Positions 37,070 to 45,084 of a stretch of DNA of 64,000 nucleotides are shown here, piece by piece. The stretch is from the NCBI RefSeq assembly GCF_033095785.1, contig NZ_CP137134.1, positions 1,736,001-1,800,000 on the forward strand, given 5' to 3'. The position numbers and the translations under genes were made by a program. The first letter of the stretch is position 1, and each line of letters opens with the position of its first letter. The notes under the pieces were generated by a model. The model ran no database searches and was not told the DNA's origin. It was given only the letters and a program-made list of their open reading frames with translations. The DNA comes from Nitrosospira sp. Is2 (GTDB taxonomy: Bacteria > Pseudomonadota > Gammaproteobacteria > Burkholderiales > Nitrosomonadaceae).

Positions 37070-38061
37070 CGTCGTTCTCCCGCGGTTACGGCGCAATGAT
37101 CATCGCCTTCCTCGGCAACAGCAATACGGTGAGCGTTGCGCTCTTCGATATGAGCAACGGGCGTGCGATCAATCAACAGGCTGAGGAGTTCCGGGCGACT
37201 ATAGTGGCCGCGCGAATCCATTTTTCCCTTGCGCTTATCGATCAAGGAGAAATCAAGATCGGCGATCACCACGCCTTCACCGGAGCGCAGGGGCTCACCC
37301 ATCAATTCGCCTTGCGGGGAGACGATCGCCGTAAAGCAGCCACTAGAGATCGGGCCGATGGGGCACCCCGTGTCCTGCATAATTTGAGCCTGTTGATCGG
37401 CATTCAACCAAGCGGTGGCGTTGACAACGAAGCAGCCGGACTCAAGTGCGTGTTGGCGGATGTTCACCTGGGTCTGTTCGGAGAAGATGTCGCCCCCGAA
37501 CGATCCGGGATACATCGCGGAATGAATTTGCTCGCTATCAGCCATCAATGCGTAGCGGGCGAGCGGGTTGTAATGTTCCCAGCAAGCCAGTTGACCGATG
37601 CGACCGACTGCGCTGTCGACAACCCGCAGTCCGGAACCGTCGCCCTGCCCCCAGATCATGCGTTCATGGTAGGTCGGGGAAATCTTGCGGCGGCGCTGAA
37701 TCAAGGATCCGTCAGCATTGAACAGCAACTGTGCGTTATAGAGGGTGCCACCATCGCGCTCATTTACGCCAATGGATACCACCATCCCGGCTTGCCTACA
37801 AGCTTCACCGATGGCGCGAGTAGCGGTCGAGGGTACGGTCACTGCTTGGTCAAGTAATCGGAGGTATTCCGTCTCCATCTCGAATGGCCGCTGTACAAAG
37901 GAGAAATAGGGGTAGTACGGTACCACCGCCTCTGGGAACGTGGCGAACTGGACGCTTTGGCGGCCAAGCTCGATAATCTTCTGTACGACTTTGCCCACCG
38001 TGCCTTCGCGGCTGTAAAGCACAGGGCTGATTTGTACCGCAGCGCCTTTTATGATGTTCAT
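37066..38061 (-). CDS. Nitrilase (aliphatic nitrilase-like, Nit6803 type)
   Basis: A 331-residue nitrilase-superfamily enzyme with the full catalytic triad: Glu44 in FPEAVVPYYPYFSF, Lys126 in RRKISPTYHER and Cys160 in LACWEHYNPLARY. The Cys-Trp-Glu context and the PYYPYFSF segment are those of true nitrilases, which hydrolyse R-CN to acid and ammonia. AAAAGG seven bases before ATG 38061 marks the start; a TTG-started form at 38082 is less likely. Paired with DUF302. Substrate unknown. Confidence 0.88.
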   Translation of the reverse strand: MNIIKGAAVQISPVLYSREGTVGKVVQKIIELGRQSVQFATFPEAVVPYYPYFSFVQRPFEMETEYLRLLDQAVTVPSTATRAIGEACRQAGMVVSIGVNERDGGTLYNAQLLFNADGSLIQRRRKISPTYHERMIWGQGDGSGLRVVDSAVGRIGQLACWEHYNPLARYALMADSEQIHSAMYPGSFGGDIFSEQTQVNIRQHALESGCFVVNATAWLNADQQAQIMQDTGCPIGPISSGCFTAIVSPQGELMGEPLRSGEGVVIADLDFSLIDKRKGKMDSRGHYSRPELLSLLIDRTPVAHIEERNAHRIAVAEEGDDHCAVTAGERR

Positions 38062-38312
38062 CGCAGAACCTTTTACGGTCAATTATGGAAAGCTGAGGGT
38101 GCCGTGCGTGGAGTCGACCAGGCCGTCTGTTCTCGGGAGCATCCGGCCAAGTTAAAACTCTCTCAACGCAGCCCGATCCAGCCCCGCAAGCCTTGAGAAT
38201 CGTGTGCATTCTGTCGGACGTACTACACGAAGAACTTCTGACGCCCCGTATGAAATTTTTTCTGACCACAGGTCGACCGCTCTAACCCATCGGTGCAACT
38301 CAAAGCGGGCCT

Positions 38313-38714
38313 TTACTTTTCTAGTACTAGAGATGGAGCACCTTTTTCCTTAATTAGGAAAACAAGGAATTTTGCTGGCTTTGTTCTACTTGCGTTCCGG
38401 GAAACGGTGTGAATATCGTTGGGATCTTCATAATAGCTCTGGCCTGGCACCAGCGTGATTTCTTTTCCGCCTTTCACCTGCGTCACGATGGAACCTTCCA
38501 GTACGTAAAGAAACACCTGGGCATTGTGGCGGTGGACAGGGCTCGAATAGCCCGGCGGAAAGTCCACGGTGTACATCTCAACTTCCTTGCCGGAAACTCC
38601 TGCCAGATCCTTCGATATGAGCGGAGTGACAGTCTCCTGCGCCATCACGGGACGGGTTATGATCAGAGCGCCGGTTATGAGGAATGCCAGCAACAACATT
38701 GGTTTTGCAGACAT
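38313..38714 (-). CDS. Periplasmic cupin protein (copy 1)
   Basis: About 133 residues: signal peptide (residues 1-26, ending MAQE) and a single small beta-barrel cupin with the metal-binding HRHNAQ (two His) and later PNDIHTVSRN His, plus GxxxxYxLEGS core. Likely a metal-dependent exported protein; substrate unknown. ATG 38714 has AGGAG eight bases upstream and is preferred over 38720. It is a close paralogue of the broken gene at 39333-39735 (KPAKFLVFLxK at the end of both). Confidence 0.8.
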   Translation of the reverse strand: MSAKPMLLLAFLITGALIITRPVMAQETVTPLISKDLAGVSGKEVEMYTVDFPPGYSSPVHRHNAQVFLYVLEGSIVTQVKGGKEITLVPGQSYYEDPNDIHTVSRNASRTKPAKFLVFLIKEKGAPSLVLEK

Positions 38715-38840
38715 ATGCATTGCTCCTTCTAAGCGTATAGTGGTTTAGAATTGTGTGTGAGAAGACAAATCAATGGAGCTGGTCCTACTCGTTTGAACAG
38801 GGGCCCACGTTTGTAGGTGGAATATTCGCTGATTCTCGCG

Positions 38841-39155
38841 CTGCCAGTTCAACCGCCCGGCAGCACCCGGCATAGGTCTCATCAGATGTTTCCCTGCCTA
38901 ATCTCGAATGAGGGCCTAGATCCGGTTGTACCAATCCAAGTATTGCATGATTTGATGCTCTAGCTTCAGCGGCTGAGTCACAGGCATGCAAATACACCTG
39001 CTCTTACTTCACCGACTTCCACAGGCGCTCGACGAACACTTTGTTCCTCCATACCCCGGCCATGCGGAACTTGCCCCCCTGTTCCTGAAGGCCTGCACAA
39101 CCTCATGCGCGTGAACTGGTTGCCCTGATCGCTATTCACATCCTCCGGTTTCCTG
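38841..39155 (-). pseudogene. Remnant of an IS3-family transposase
   Basis: In different frames the reverse strand gives NSDQGNQFT (D of the DDE core), then NKVFVERLWKSVK followed by a stop and EQVYLHACDSAAEARA, then a frame giving YLDWYN and one giving HSRLG, ETSDETYAG. These are the known ordered segments of an IS3-family transposase C-terminal half. At least two frameshifts and an in-frame stop have occurred, and the N-terminal half is missing. It marks past IS insertion. Confidence 0.8.
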
Positions 39156-39332
39156 CCAGGCAGGTTAAATAGTTGCATGTTTATATACAAGGCCCAATTT
39201 GACTGTAGTACAGAAAGAATTTTTTGCTAAATAAGGATTACGGTGGCTGGAATTAGAGCCAGCAAGGCCAAAGGTTTACGCACACGCTGTCATGGATAGT
39301 CGCAGCGGTGGTCGACTGAAGCCGTGTGGGCG

Positions 39333-39735
39333 TCAGTGCGTCGGCGTAAGAACAGGCTCGTCGCTGTTCTTTAACAGAAAGACCAGAAACTTCGCGGGCT
39401 TGGTGAGGCTGGCGTTGCGACCGATGGTGTGCACATCGTTCGGGCCTTCGTAGAAGGTCTGGCCGGCTGTCAGCGTCACCGGCTCTCCGCCCTGCACGCT
39501 CATCACAATCGAACCCTCCAGCAGTAGATGAAACCCCATGCGCATTGTGGCGATGCACGGGGTCGACGGCGCCAGGCGGATATTCAACGGTGAGCATCAG
39601 GGTTTCCTTGCCCGGATAATCGCCCAGCGCCTTGGTCATCGACGGCGTCACGCGCGCCGATATTGGCGCCTGCTCTGCGCCAGCAGTACCGGCTGCCAAC
39701 AACAGCAGCACGGCGAGAGTTCTGAAAATAGTCAT
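39333..39735 (-). pseudogene. Periplasmic cupin protein (copy 2), frameshifted
   Basis: ATG 39735 (GAGGA seven bases before) opens a signal peptide (ending AGAEQ) and the first half of a cupin (YPPGAVDPVHRHNAHG). The frame breaks at a run of four G (39534-39537 on + as CCCC); reading with one base fewer restores HLLLEGSIVMSVQGGE, YEGPNDVHTIGRN, KPAKFLVFLLKN and a stop at 39333. So the intact product would be about 133 residues, like copy 1. Either a real single-base mutation or a sequencing slip. Confidence 0.8.
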
Positions 39736-39827
39736 GGCTTGTTCCTCGTTGCTGGCCTGAGCGGCCGATGGGCCGTGGGTGAGTTCGGCGCGACGACGTA
39801 CCCTCCCGCAGTCGCGCCGATGCATGA

Positions 39828-40306
39828 TCAGCACAGACGGGATTTGTCCAAGCCCAATTCCTTGTCGTACGTGCCGGGCACTGCCTGGAAGCCCACGTTG
39901 ACGCGATTCCAGGCGTTGATCGACATCACCAGGAAGGTCAGGTCGGACAATTCCTTCTCGGACAGCTGTGTCCGAACATGCTCGTAGACGTCATCCGGTA
40001 CGCCGTGGGCGGGGAGCTGGGTCAGGATTTCAGTCATGCCAACGCGGCGCGCTCGCGCGGAACGAACAGTGTGGACTCGCGCCAAATCGCGATATGGTGC
40101 AGACGGAGCGGTCGTTCACCATGGATCGTGGCTTCCTTGACGTGCATGTCCAAGCAGAACGCGCAGCCGTTGATTTGCGATGCCCTGATATTCACCAGAT
40201 CATGAATCGACTCCTCGATCGCGGAGTGCCTTAGGGCCGTGCTGAACTCGACGAATTTATTGAACAGCTCGGGTGATTGCTTCTGATACTCGATGCGCTG
40301 GGTCAT
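39828..40306 (-). pseudogene. AhpD-like carboxymuconolactone decarboxylase family, frameshifted
   Basis: Starting at ATG 40306, MTQRIEYQKQSPELFNKF and INGCAFCLDMHVKEATIHGE are the alkylhydroperoxidase-like core with the CxxC redox pair and His. The frame ends at 40034 inside AALA; one missing base (at about 40035, where one C of a CC is lost) shifts it, and the continuation EILTQLPAHGVPDDVYEHV, ELSDLTFLVMSINAWNRVNVGF runs to 39828. Intact length would be about 158 residues. Peroxidase or chaperone-like role in an intact copy. Confidence 0.82.
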
Positions 40307-41194
40307 GATGAATCCTCGATGGTGGACAAAGCCCTATCAAGGTGACTGGGTGTCGTCAGTCACCCGGGCCGGGACGGACGCGCCGCGGGACGCAGTCAAG
40401 ATGTGAGTCGCTGCTGGCGACTGGCTGCATGAAGGCGGATGACAGACAAACCACGTCGATCTCCATGCTTTCTCTCCTATAGGTTTAAACAAATATTTCT
40501 ATAGTTCCAATTCTCTTTGAAGGACTACTACAGCCACTTCCCAGCCACTTCCTGATCTATCTATAGCACAAAACTCCAGATTTTCTTTCTGGTGGCATTC
40601 CAAAGCTGGGTGTCAAGGCTTCGACATCGTGATGCGCTTAGACGGGCGAGTGCAGACGTCTGCAATTTCAGTCGTTGCCGTTACGGGACGTTCGCGTCGT
40701 GAATTTATAAGGTATCCGGATGAGGGATAACGCCTTTATTAAATCTGTCGTGGCAGAGTTCGAAGTCGCTCGATAAACATTAGTAGCGATAGATTCAATA
40801 CCAGAATGCAGAAGATGAGGAATCGTGAACTCGCCGACGCCCAGAAAGAGTTGCTGGCGCATTCCTGCAGGAATACTCATCTGGGCGTTTATAGCGACCC
40901 TCTGCATGTTTTATATGGCATAGCCAGCGATCAAGGCAATTGGATGTGTACCCAAGTGTGTACCCATAGAGAATAATTGATGTGGAAACGCCAGCGTTCA
41001 TGCGCTTTGTAGCCCTATAGTTCGGATTCAGATGCAAGCTTGAGTAGCCCTCAGCTGAATTCAAAGCGAAGGGTCGAAACAGGGTTTTAGGAGATGGTGT
41101 TGGGCCTAGTGGACTTGCTACAGCATGATAAAGCTTGAAGAGGCGTATCCTCGTCCCCATCTGCTTGTTAATTACATCCAGATAAGGAACACTC
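40307..41194. other. 888-base gap without a recognised gene
   Basis: Only shadow open frames occur here, none with a family pattern I recognise. Visible elements: a perfect 8-base stem hairpin at 40341-40364 (upstream of the AhpD-like start), an 11-base direct repeat CAGCCACTTCC near 40532-40554, and two copies of GTGTACCCA at 40946-40954 and 40958-40966. No tRNA or rRNA pattern. It may be an eroded end of the accessory segment. Confidence 0.4.
40341..40364. repeat. Inverted repeat (8-bp stem, 8-base loop)
   Basis: GGTGACTG and CAGTCACC are exact reverse complements separated by eight bases. They lie 35 bases upstream of the broken AhpD-like gene. The absence of a T run argues against a terminator; an operator or leader hairpin is possible. 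Chance cannot be excluded. Confidence 0.3.
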
Positions 41195-41626
41195 ATGACC
41201 GATTCCCTTCACCTTGTCTGCCCGCACTGCCACGCGGTTAACCGCGTGCCCGCCAGCAGACTCGACCAGCGCCCGAACTGCGGCCACTGTCATCAGCCGT
41301 TATTCACCGGCCACCCAGTGGAATTGACCGCAAGCAATTTTACGAAATACCTTGATCGCCACGATATACCGGTCCTGGTCGATTTCTGGGCTCCGTGGTG
41401 CGGACCGTGCAAAATGATGGCTCCAGCCTATGTGCGAGCCGCGGCCATGCTGGAGCCGCGCGTTCGCTTGGCCAAAGTGAACACAGAAAACGAGCAAGCG
41501 CTGGGGGCGCAATATAACGTTCGCAGTATCCCGACCCTGATCCTGTTTAAAGGCGGGCAAGAAATAGCGCGACAGGCAGGAGCAATGACCGCTCAGGATA
41601 TTGTCCATTGGGTAAACTCTCATTAG
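41195..41626 (+). CDS. trxC: Thioredoxin 2 (TrxC)
   Basis: A 143-residue thioredoxin with an N-terminal zinc-binding extension of two CxxC pairs (Cys9/Cys12, Cys29/Cys32) and the canonical WCGPC active site (Cys69/Cys72). The long-thioredoxin form TrxC is a cytoplasmic reductant with a zinc-responsive extension, often oxidative-stress induced in enterobacteria. Lies alone between the accessory segment and gmk. Confidence 0.95.
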   Translation: MTDSLHLVCPHCHAVNRVPASRLDQRPNCGHCHQPLFTGHPVELTASNFTKYLDRHDIPVLVDFWAPWCGPCKMMAPAYVRAAAMLEPRVRLAKVNTENEQALGAQYNVRSIPTLILFKGGQEIARQAGAMTAQDIVHWVNSH

Positions 41627-41757
41627 TTGAGGTTCGTCGAGTGCGCCCGAAGCTGTTACACTTCAGTCCTCCCAGCCTGCGTGCGCCCTAACCGGCCTAA
41701 GCCCGAAAGAGAAAGACGTAAGCCGGCGCTGTGCGGGGATTTTGGGCGAATTTCATT

Positions 41758-42375
41758 ATGACCGCGACGCCGGGTAGTTTATATATCATCAGCGCCCCAT
41801 CAGGGGCGGGAAAAACCAGTCTGGTTCGAGCACTGCTTCAAAGCGCGGTGGATCTCAGCCTGTCGGTTTCATACACCACGCGGCCGCCACGCCCCGAAGA
41901 AGTCGACGGACGTGATTACCACTTTGTCAGTCGTGAAGCTTTCGAGCAGAGGCTGAAGCAGGGGGAGTTCCTGGAAAGCGCTCAGGTTTACGGAAACTTA
42001 TACGGCACCTCGAAAACATGGATCAATGACGCCTTAAGCGTGGGACGTGACATCCTGTTGGAAATTGACAGCCAGGGCGCCCGGCAAGTACGGCGGGTTT
42101 TTCCAGCATCAGTGGCGATCTTTGTCCTGCCGCCATCGCTCGAGGTATTGGAAGAGCGTTTGAGAAACCGGGCTCAGGATAGCCCTGAAGTGATCAGTCA
42201 GCGCCTGGCTTCGGCTCGTGACGAGATCAGTCATGTGGGAGAGTACGATTATGTTATTCTCAATGACATGCTCGACCATGCGTTGCATGATTTGAAATGC
42301 ATCGTGCAGGCCGAACGCCTGAGTGTGGTGAAGCAGCTGGCCCGGCATCATTCCCTTCTTACCCAGCTAGGCTGA
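41758..42375 (+). CDS. gmk: Guanylate kinase
   Basis: A 205-residue enzyme, standard length from ATG 41758; an earlier GTG 41731 would add nine residues. SAPSGAGKTSLV is the P-loop, SYTTRPPRPEEVDGRDYHFV the GMP-binding site, EIDSQGARQVRR the central motif. Phosphorylates GMP to GDP. Followed by rpoZ and relA/spoT, the standard order, but separated from yicC. Confidence 0.95.
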   Translation: MTATPGSLYIISAPSGAGKTSLVRALLQSAVDLSLSVSYTTRPPRPEEVDGRDYHFVSREAFEQRLKQGEFLESAQVYGNLYGTSKTWINDALSVGRDILLEIDSQGARQVRRVFPASVAIFVLPPSLEVLEERLRNRAQDSPEVISQRLASARDEISHVGEYDYVILNDMLDHALHDLKCIVQAERLSVVKQLARHHSLLTQLG

Positions 42376-42428
42376 TCACCGGGTTTATGATGCGAGAGCC
42401 GGGGAATACATCAGGTCATCTTGTTGCT

Positions 42429-42444
42429 CGGTACATATGTACCG
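42429..42444. promoter_or_regulatory. 16-bp perfect palindrome between gmk and rpoZ
   Basis: CGGTACATATGTACCG reads the same on both strands and sits 65 bases before the rpoZ start. A palindrome of this size would suit a dimeric regulator. There is no support beyond the symmetry and the position. Confidence 0.3.
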
Positions 42445-42508
42445 ATAAAGGTTGCCGTTATTCACATACGCATTCTATACTTCCATTTCTATAAGTAGGG
42501 GCAAGACC

Positions 42509-42715
42509 ATGGCTCGTATTACCGTTGACGATTGTTTAAAAAGAATTCCCAACCGTTTTGACATGACGCTGGTGGCAACCATTCGAGCGCGGCAGCTTTC
42601 GATTGGAGGAACACCAATGGTGGAGCCTGCGCGCGACAAGCCTACGGTTATAGCGTTGCGTGAGGTTGCCCAGGGAAGAATCGGGGTGGAAATCCTTTCA
42701 ACAGGACCGCTTTGA
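42509..42715 (+). CDS. rpoZ: RNA polymerase omega subunit RpoZ
   Basis: A 68-residue protein: MARITVDDCLKRIPNRFDMTLVATIRARQL and PTVIALREVAQGRIG are the omega signature. AGGGG lies eight bases before ATG 42509. Helps assembly of the polymerase and carries part of a ppGpp site in E. coli, which suits its neighbour the (p)ppGpp enzyme. Confidence 0.95.
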   Translation: MARITVDDCLKRIPNRFDMTLVATIRARQLSIGGTPMVEPARDKPTVIALREVAQGRIGVEILSTGPL

Positions 42716-42843
42716 TCCAGGTCGGGCAAGCTTTGATGTCTGCTTGATTAGCTGTACATGATCAGAAGTATTGGTTTATCTCGACTCATGAGGACAACTG
42801 CGTTCTAGGAACTATACCCGGGTAAGACTTGAAGGAAATCACG

Positions 42844-44991
42844 ATGCGAACACCAGGTTTGCCGAGTTCCTCCGATACTTTGCCCGAGGCAAGTTTCCTT
42901 TTTAGCGAACTGTCCAGCTATCTCAAGCGCGAGGACGTTTCCGAGCTTCAGAACGCCTATCTCTTCAGTCAAAGCGCCCATTCCGGGCAATTTCGCAAAT
43001 CCGGCGAACCCTACATCTCTCACCCGCTGGCCGTCGCCAGCATACTCGGCAAGTTACGCCTTGATACCCAGACATTAGCCGCAGCGCTGCTTCATGACGT
43101 CATGGAGGATACTCACGTCTCTAAGGCCGAGATCAGTGATCGATTTGGCAAACCAGTCGCGGAACTGGTTGACGGCGTATCGAAGCTTGACAAGATCGAG
43201 TTTCAAACCCATGCGGATGCCCAGGCGGAAAACTTCCGCAAGATGCTTCTTGCGATGGCGCGCGATGTTCGGGTCATCCTCATCAAACTCGCCGATCGGC
43301 TGCATAACATGCGGACACTTGAGGCAATGCGTCCCGAAAAACGCCGCCGCATCGCGCGCGAGACCATGGAAATCTATGCTCCAATAGCGAATCGCCTCGG
43401 GCTCAACAATATCTATCACGAACTGCAGGATCTCAGCTTCCGCTATCTTTTTCCCACACGCTACAGGGTTCTGGCCAACGCAACCAAGGCGGCACGCGGG
43501 AATCGCCGCGAAATGGTCACGAAGATTCTTGACGCGATCAAGCAGCGCTTGAAAACATCCGGCCTTGACGCGGAGGTAAGCGGGCGCGAAAAACAGCTTT
43601 ACAGTATCTATAAGAAGATGGCGGAGAAGCACCTCACGTTCTCCGAAGTTCTCGATATCTATGGCTTTCGAGTGATCGTCAAAGACGTGCCCTCTTGTTA
43701 CATCGCGTTGGGCGCGTTACACAGTCTTTACAATCCGATCCCCGGGAAATTCAAAGACTACATTGCCATTCCCAAGGCAAATGGCTACCAGTCATTGCAC
43801 AGCACGCTGTGGGGGCCCTATGGCACGCCGATCGAAGTGCAGATTCGCACGCCGGAAATGCATAGGATCGCTGAGGCGGGGGTTGCCTCGCACTGGCTGT
43901 ATAAGAGTACCGACGCAGATCTGAACGATTTGCATATGAAGACCCATCAGTGGCTGCAAAGCCTGCTGGAAACGCTCAGCGACTCGACTGATTCCCTGGA
44001 GTTCCTGGAACACCTTAAAGTTGATCTGTTTCCTGGGGAGGTTTACGTATTTACGCCCCAAGGCAAGATATTGGCGTTGCCTAAAGATTCCACGGCCGTT
44101 GACTTCGCCTATGCGGTCCATACCGATATCGGGGACTGCTGTGTGGCCGCAAAAATAAATGGCGAGAGCGCGCCATTGCGCACCGTTCTCAGGAGCGGCG
44201 ACCGGGTGGAGATCGTAACCGCGTCCCATGCGAAACCCAATCCCGCTTGGCTGAATTACGTGGTTACCGGGAAGGCCCGGTCGCATATCCGCCGTTTTCT
44301 TAAAACGATGCAATATGAAGAATCCGCCAGGCTGGGAGAACGTTTGCTCAACCAGGCACTAGGTTCGCTAAAGATAGATCTGCAAACCATCACTGCAGCG
44401 CAATGGGAGAAACTGGCCCGCGACAGCGGGGCAAAATCGAAGAAAGACTTGCTGGCCGACATGGGGTTGGGCAAGCACCTGCCCGCGGTTGTCGCGAGAC
44501 GACTGATCATGCCCGGGGAATCAGCTGCTGGCGCGAGCGGGTCTGCCGACGTCATCACCATACTTGGCACCGAAGGTATGGCAGTGCAATTCGCCAAGTG
44601 TTGCCGGCCGATTCCGGAAGATCCCGTTGTCGGCTTCATCAAGAAGGATCAGGGGCTTGTGATACACACCCATGATTGTCCAGCAGTTTTGAAAAACAGG
44701 GGTAATTCCGATAACTGGCTGGACGTAGCCTGGGGCAAGGATATAAACAGGCAGTTCGAGGTAAGCATCAAGCTGATGGTCGCCAATCAGCGCGGCGTAT
44801 TGGCAAGGGTCGCTGCCGCAATCGCCGAGGCTGGCTCCAATATCGACAACGTCGGCATGGAAGGTGATGGCGCGTACACAACCATGACTTTTATGTTACA
44901 GGTTCGTAATCGTCATCATCTGGCTCAAGTGATGCGAAACTTGAGGCGTACTTCCGAAGTCGCGAAAATCAGCCGGGTCAAAGGTAATTGA
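42844..44991 (+). CDS. relA: Bifunctional (p)ppGpp synthetase/hydrolase (RelA/SpoT)
   Basis: A 715-residue RSH protein. The hydrolase HD domain is intact (ALLHDVMEDT, KLADRLHNMRTL), as is the synthetase (YGFRVIVKDV, KDYIAIPKANGYQSLHST), then TGS (VYVFTPQGKILALPKDSTAVDFAYAVHTD), a helical region and a C-terminal ACT domain. With HD kept, both synthesis and hydrolysis of (p)ppGpp are expected. ATG 42844 with AAGGA eight bases upstream is preferred to TTG 42829. Last gene of the gmk-rpoZ-relA block. Confidence 0.95.
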   Translation: MRTPGLPSSSDTLPEASFLFSELSSYLKREDVSELQNAYLFSQSAHSGQFRKSGEPYISHPLAVASILGKLRLDTQTLAAALLHDVMEDTHVSKAEISDRFGKPVAELVDGVSKLDKIEFQTHADAQAENFRKMLLAMARDVRVILIKLADRLHNMRTLEAMRPEKRRRIARETMEIYAPIANRLGLNNIYHELQDLSFRYLFPTRYRVLANATKAARGNRREMVTKILDAIKQRLKTSGLDAEVSGREKQLYSIYKKMAEKHLTFSEVLDIYGFRVIVKDVPSCYIALGALHSLYNPIPGKFKDYIAIPKANGYQSLHSTLWGPYGTPIEVQIRTPEMHRIAEAGVASHWLYKSTDADLNDLHMKTHQWLQSLLETLSDSTDSLEFLEHLKVDLFPGEVYVFTPQGKILALPKDSTAVDFAYAVHTDIGDCCVAAKINGESAPLRTVLRSGDRVEIVTASHAKPNPAWLNYVVTGKARSHIRRFLKTMQYEESARLGERLLNQALGSLKIDLQTITAAQWEKLARDSGAKSKKDLLADMGLGKHLPAVVARRLIMPGESAAGASGSADVITILGTEGMAVQFAKCCRPIPEDPVVGFIKKDQGLVIHTHDCPAVLKNRGNSDNWLDVAWGKDINRQFEVSIKLMVANQRGVLARVAAAIAEAGSNIDNVGMEGDGAYTTMTFMLQVRNRHHLAQVMRNLRRTSEVAKISRVKGN

Positions 44992-44992
44992 G

Positions 44993-45022
44993 GCTGACTG
45001 AAGCTGACTCGCGCTGACTCGC
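44993..45022. repeat. Three tandem 10-base units
   Basis: GCTGACTGAA, GCTGACTCGC and GCTGACTCGC follow each other directly after the relA stop, in the 93-base gap to the convergent metH. Two units are identical and the first differs at three end positions. Probably replication slippage; no role seen. Confidence 0.6.
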
Positions 45023-45084
45023 TTGATCCCCACTGTTTGCTGCAGGGGAGGCAGGCTCTGACTATGTTTCGATAACCTCTGCTA

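Noticed and set aside
40946..40966. Integrase attachment site (GTGTACCCA pair)
   Set aside because: No integrase gene or tRNA is nearby and the repeat is only nine bases.
40795..41196. 133-codon minus-strand open frame before trxC
   Set aside because: Composition lacks a protein-like pattern and no motif or family is seen.
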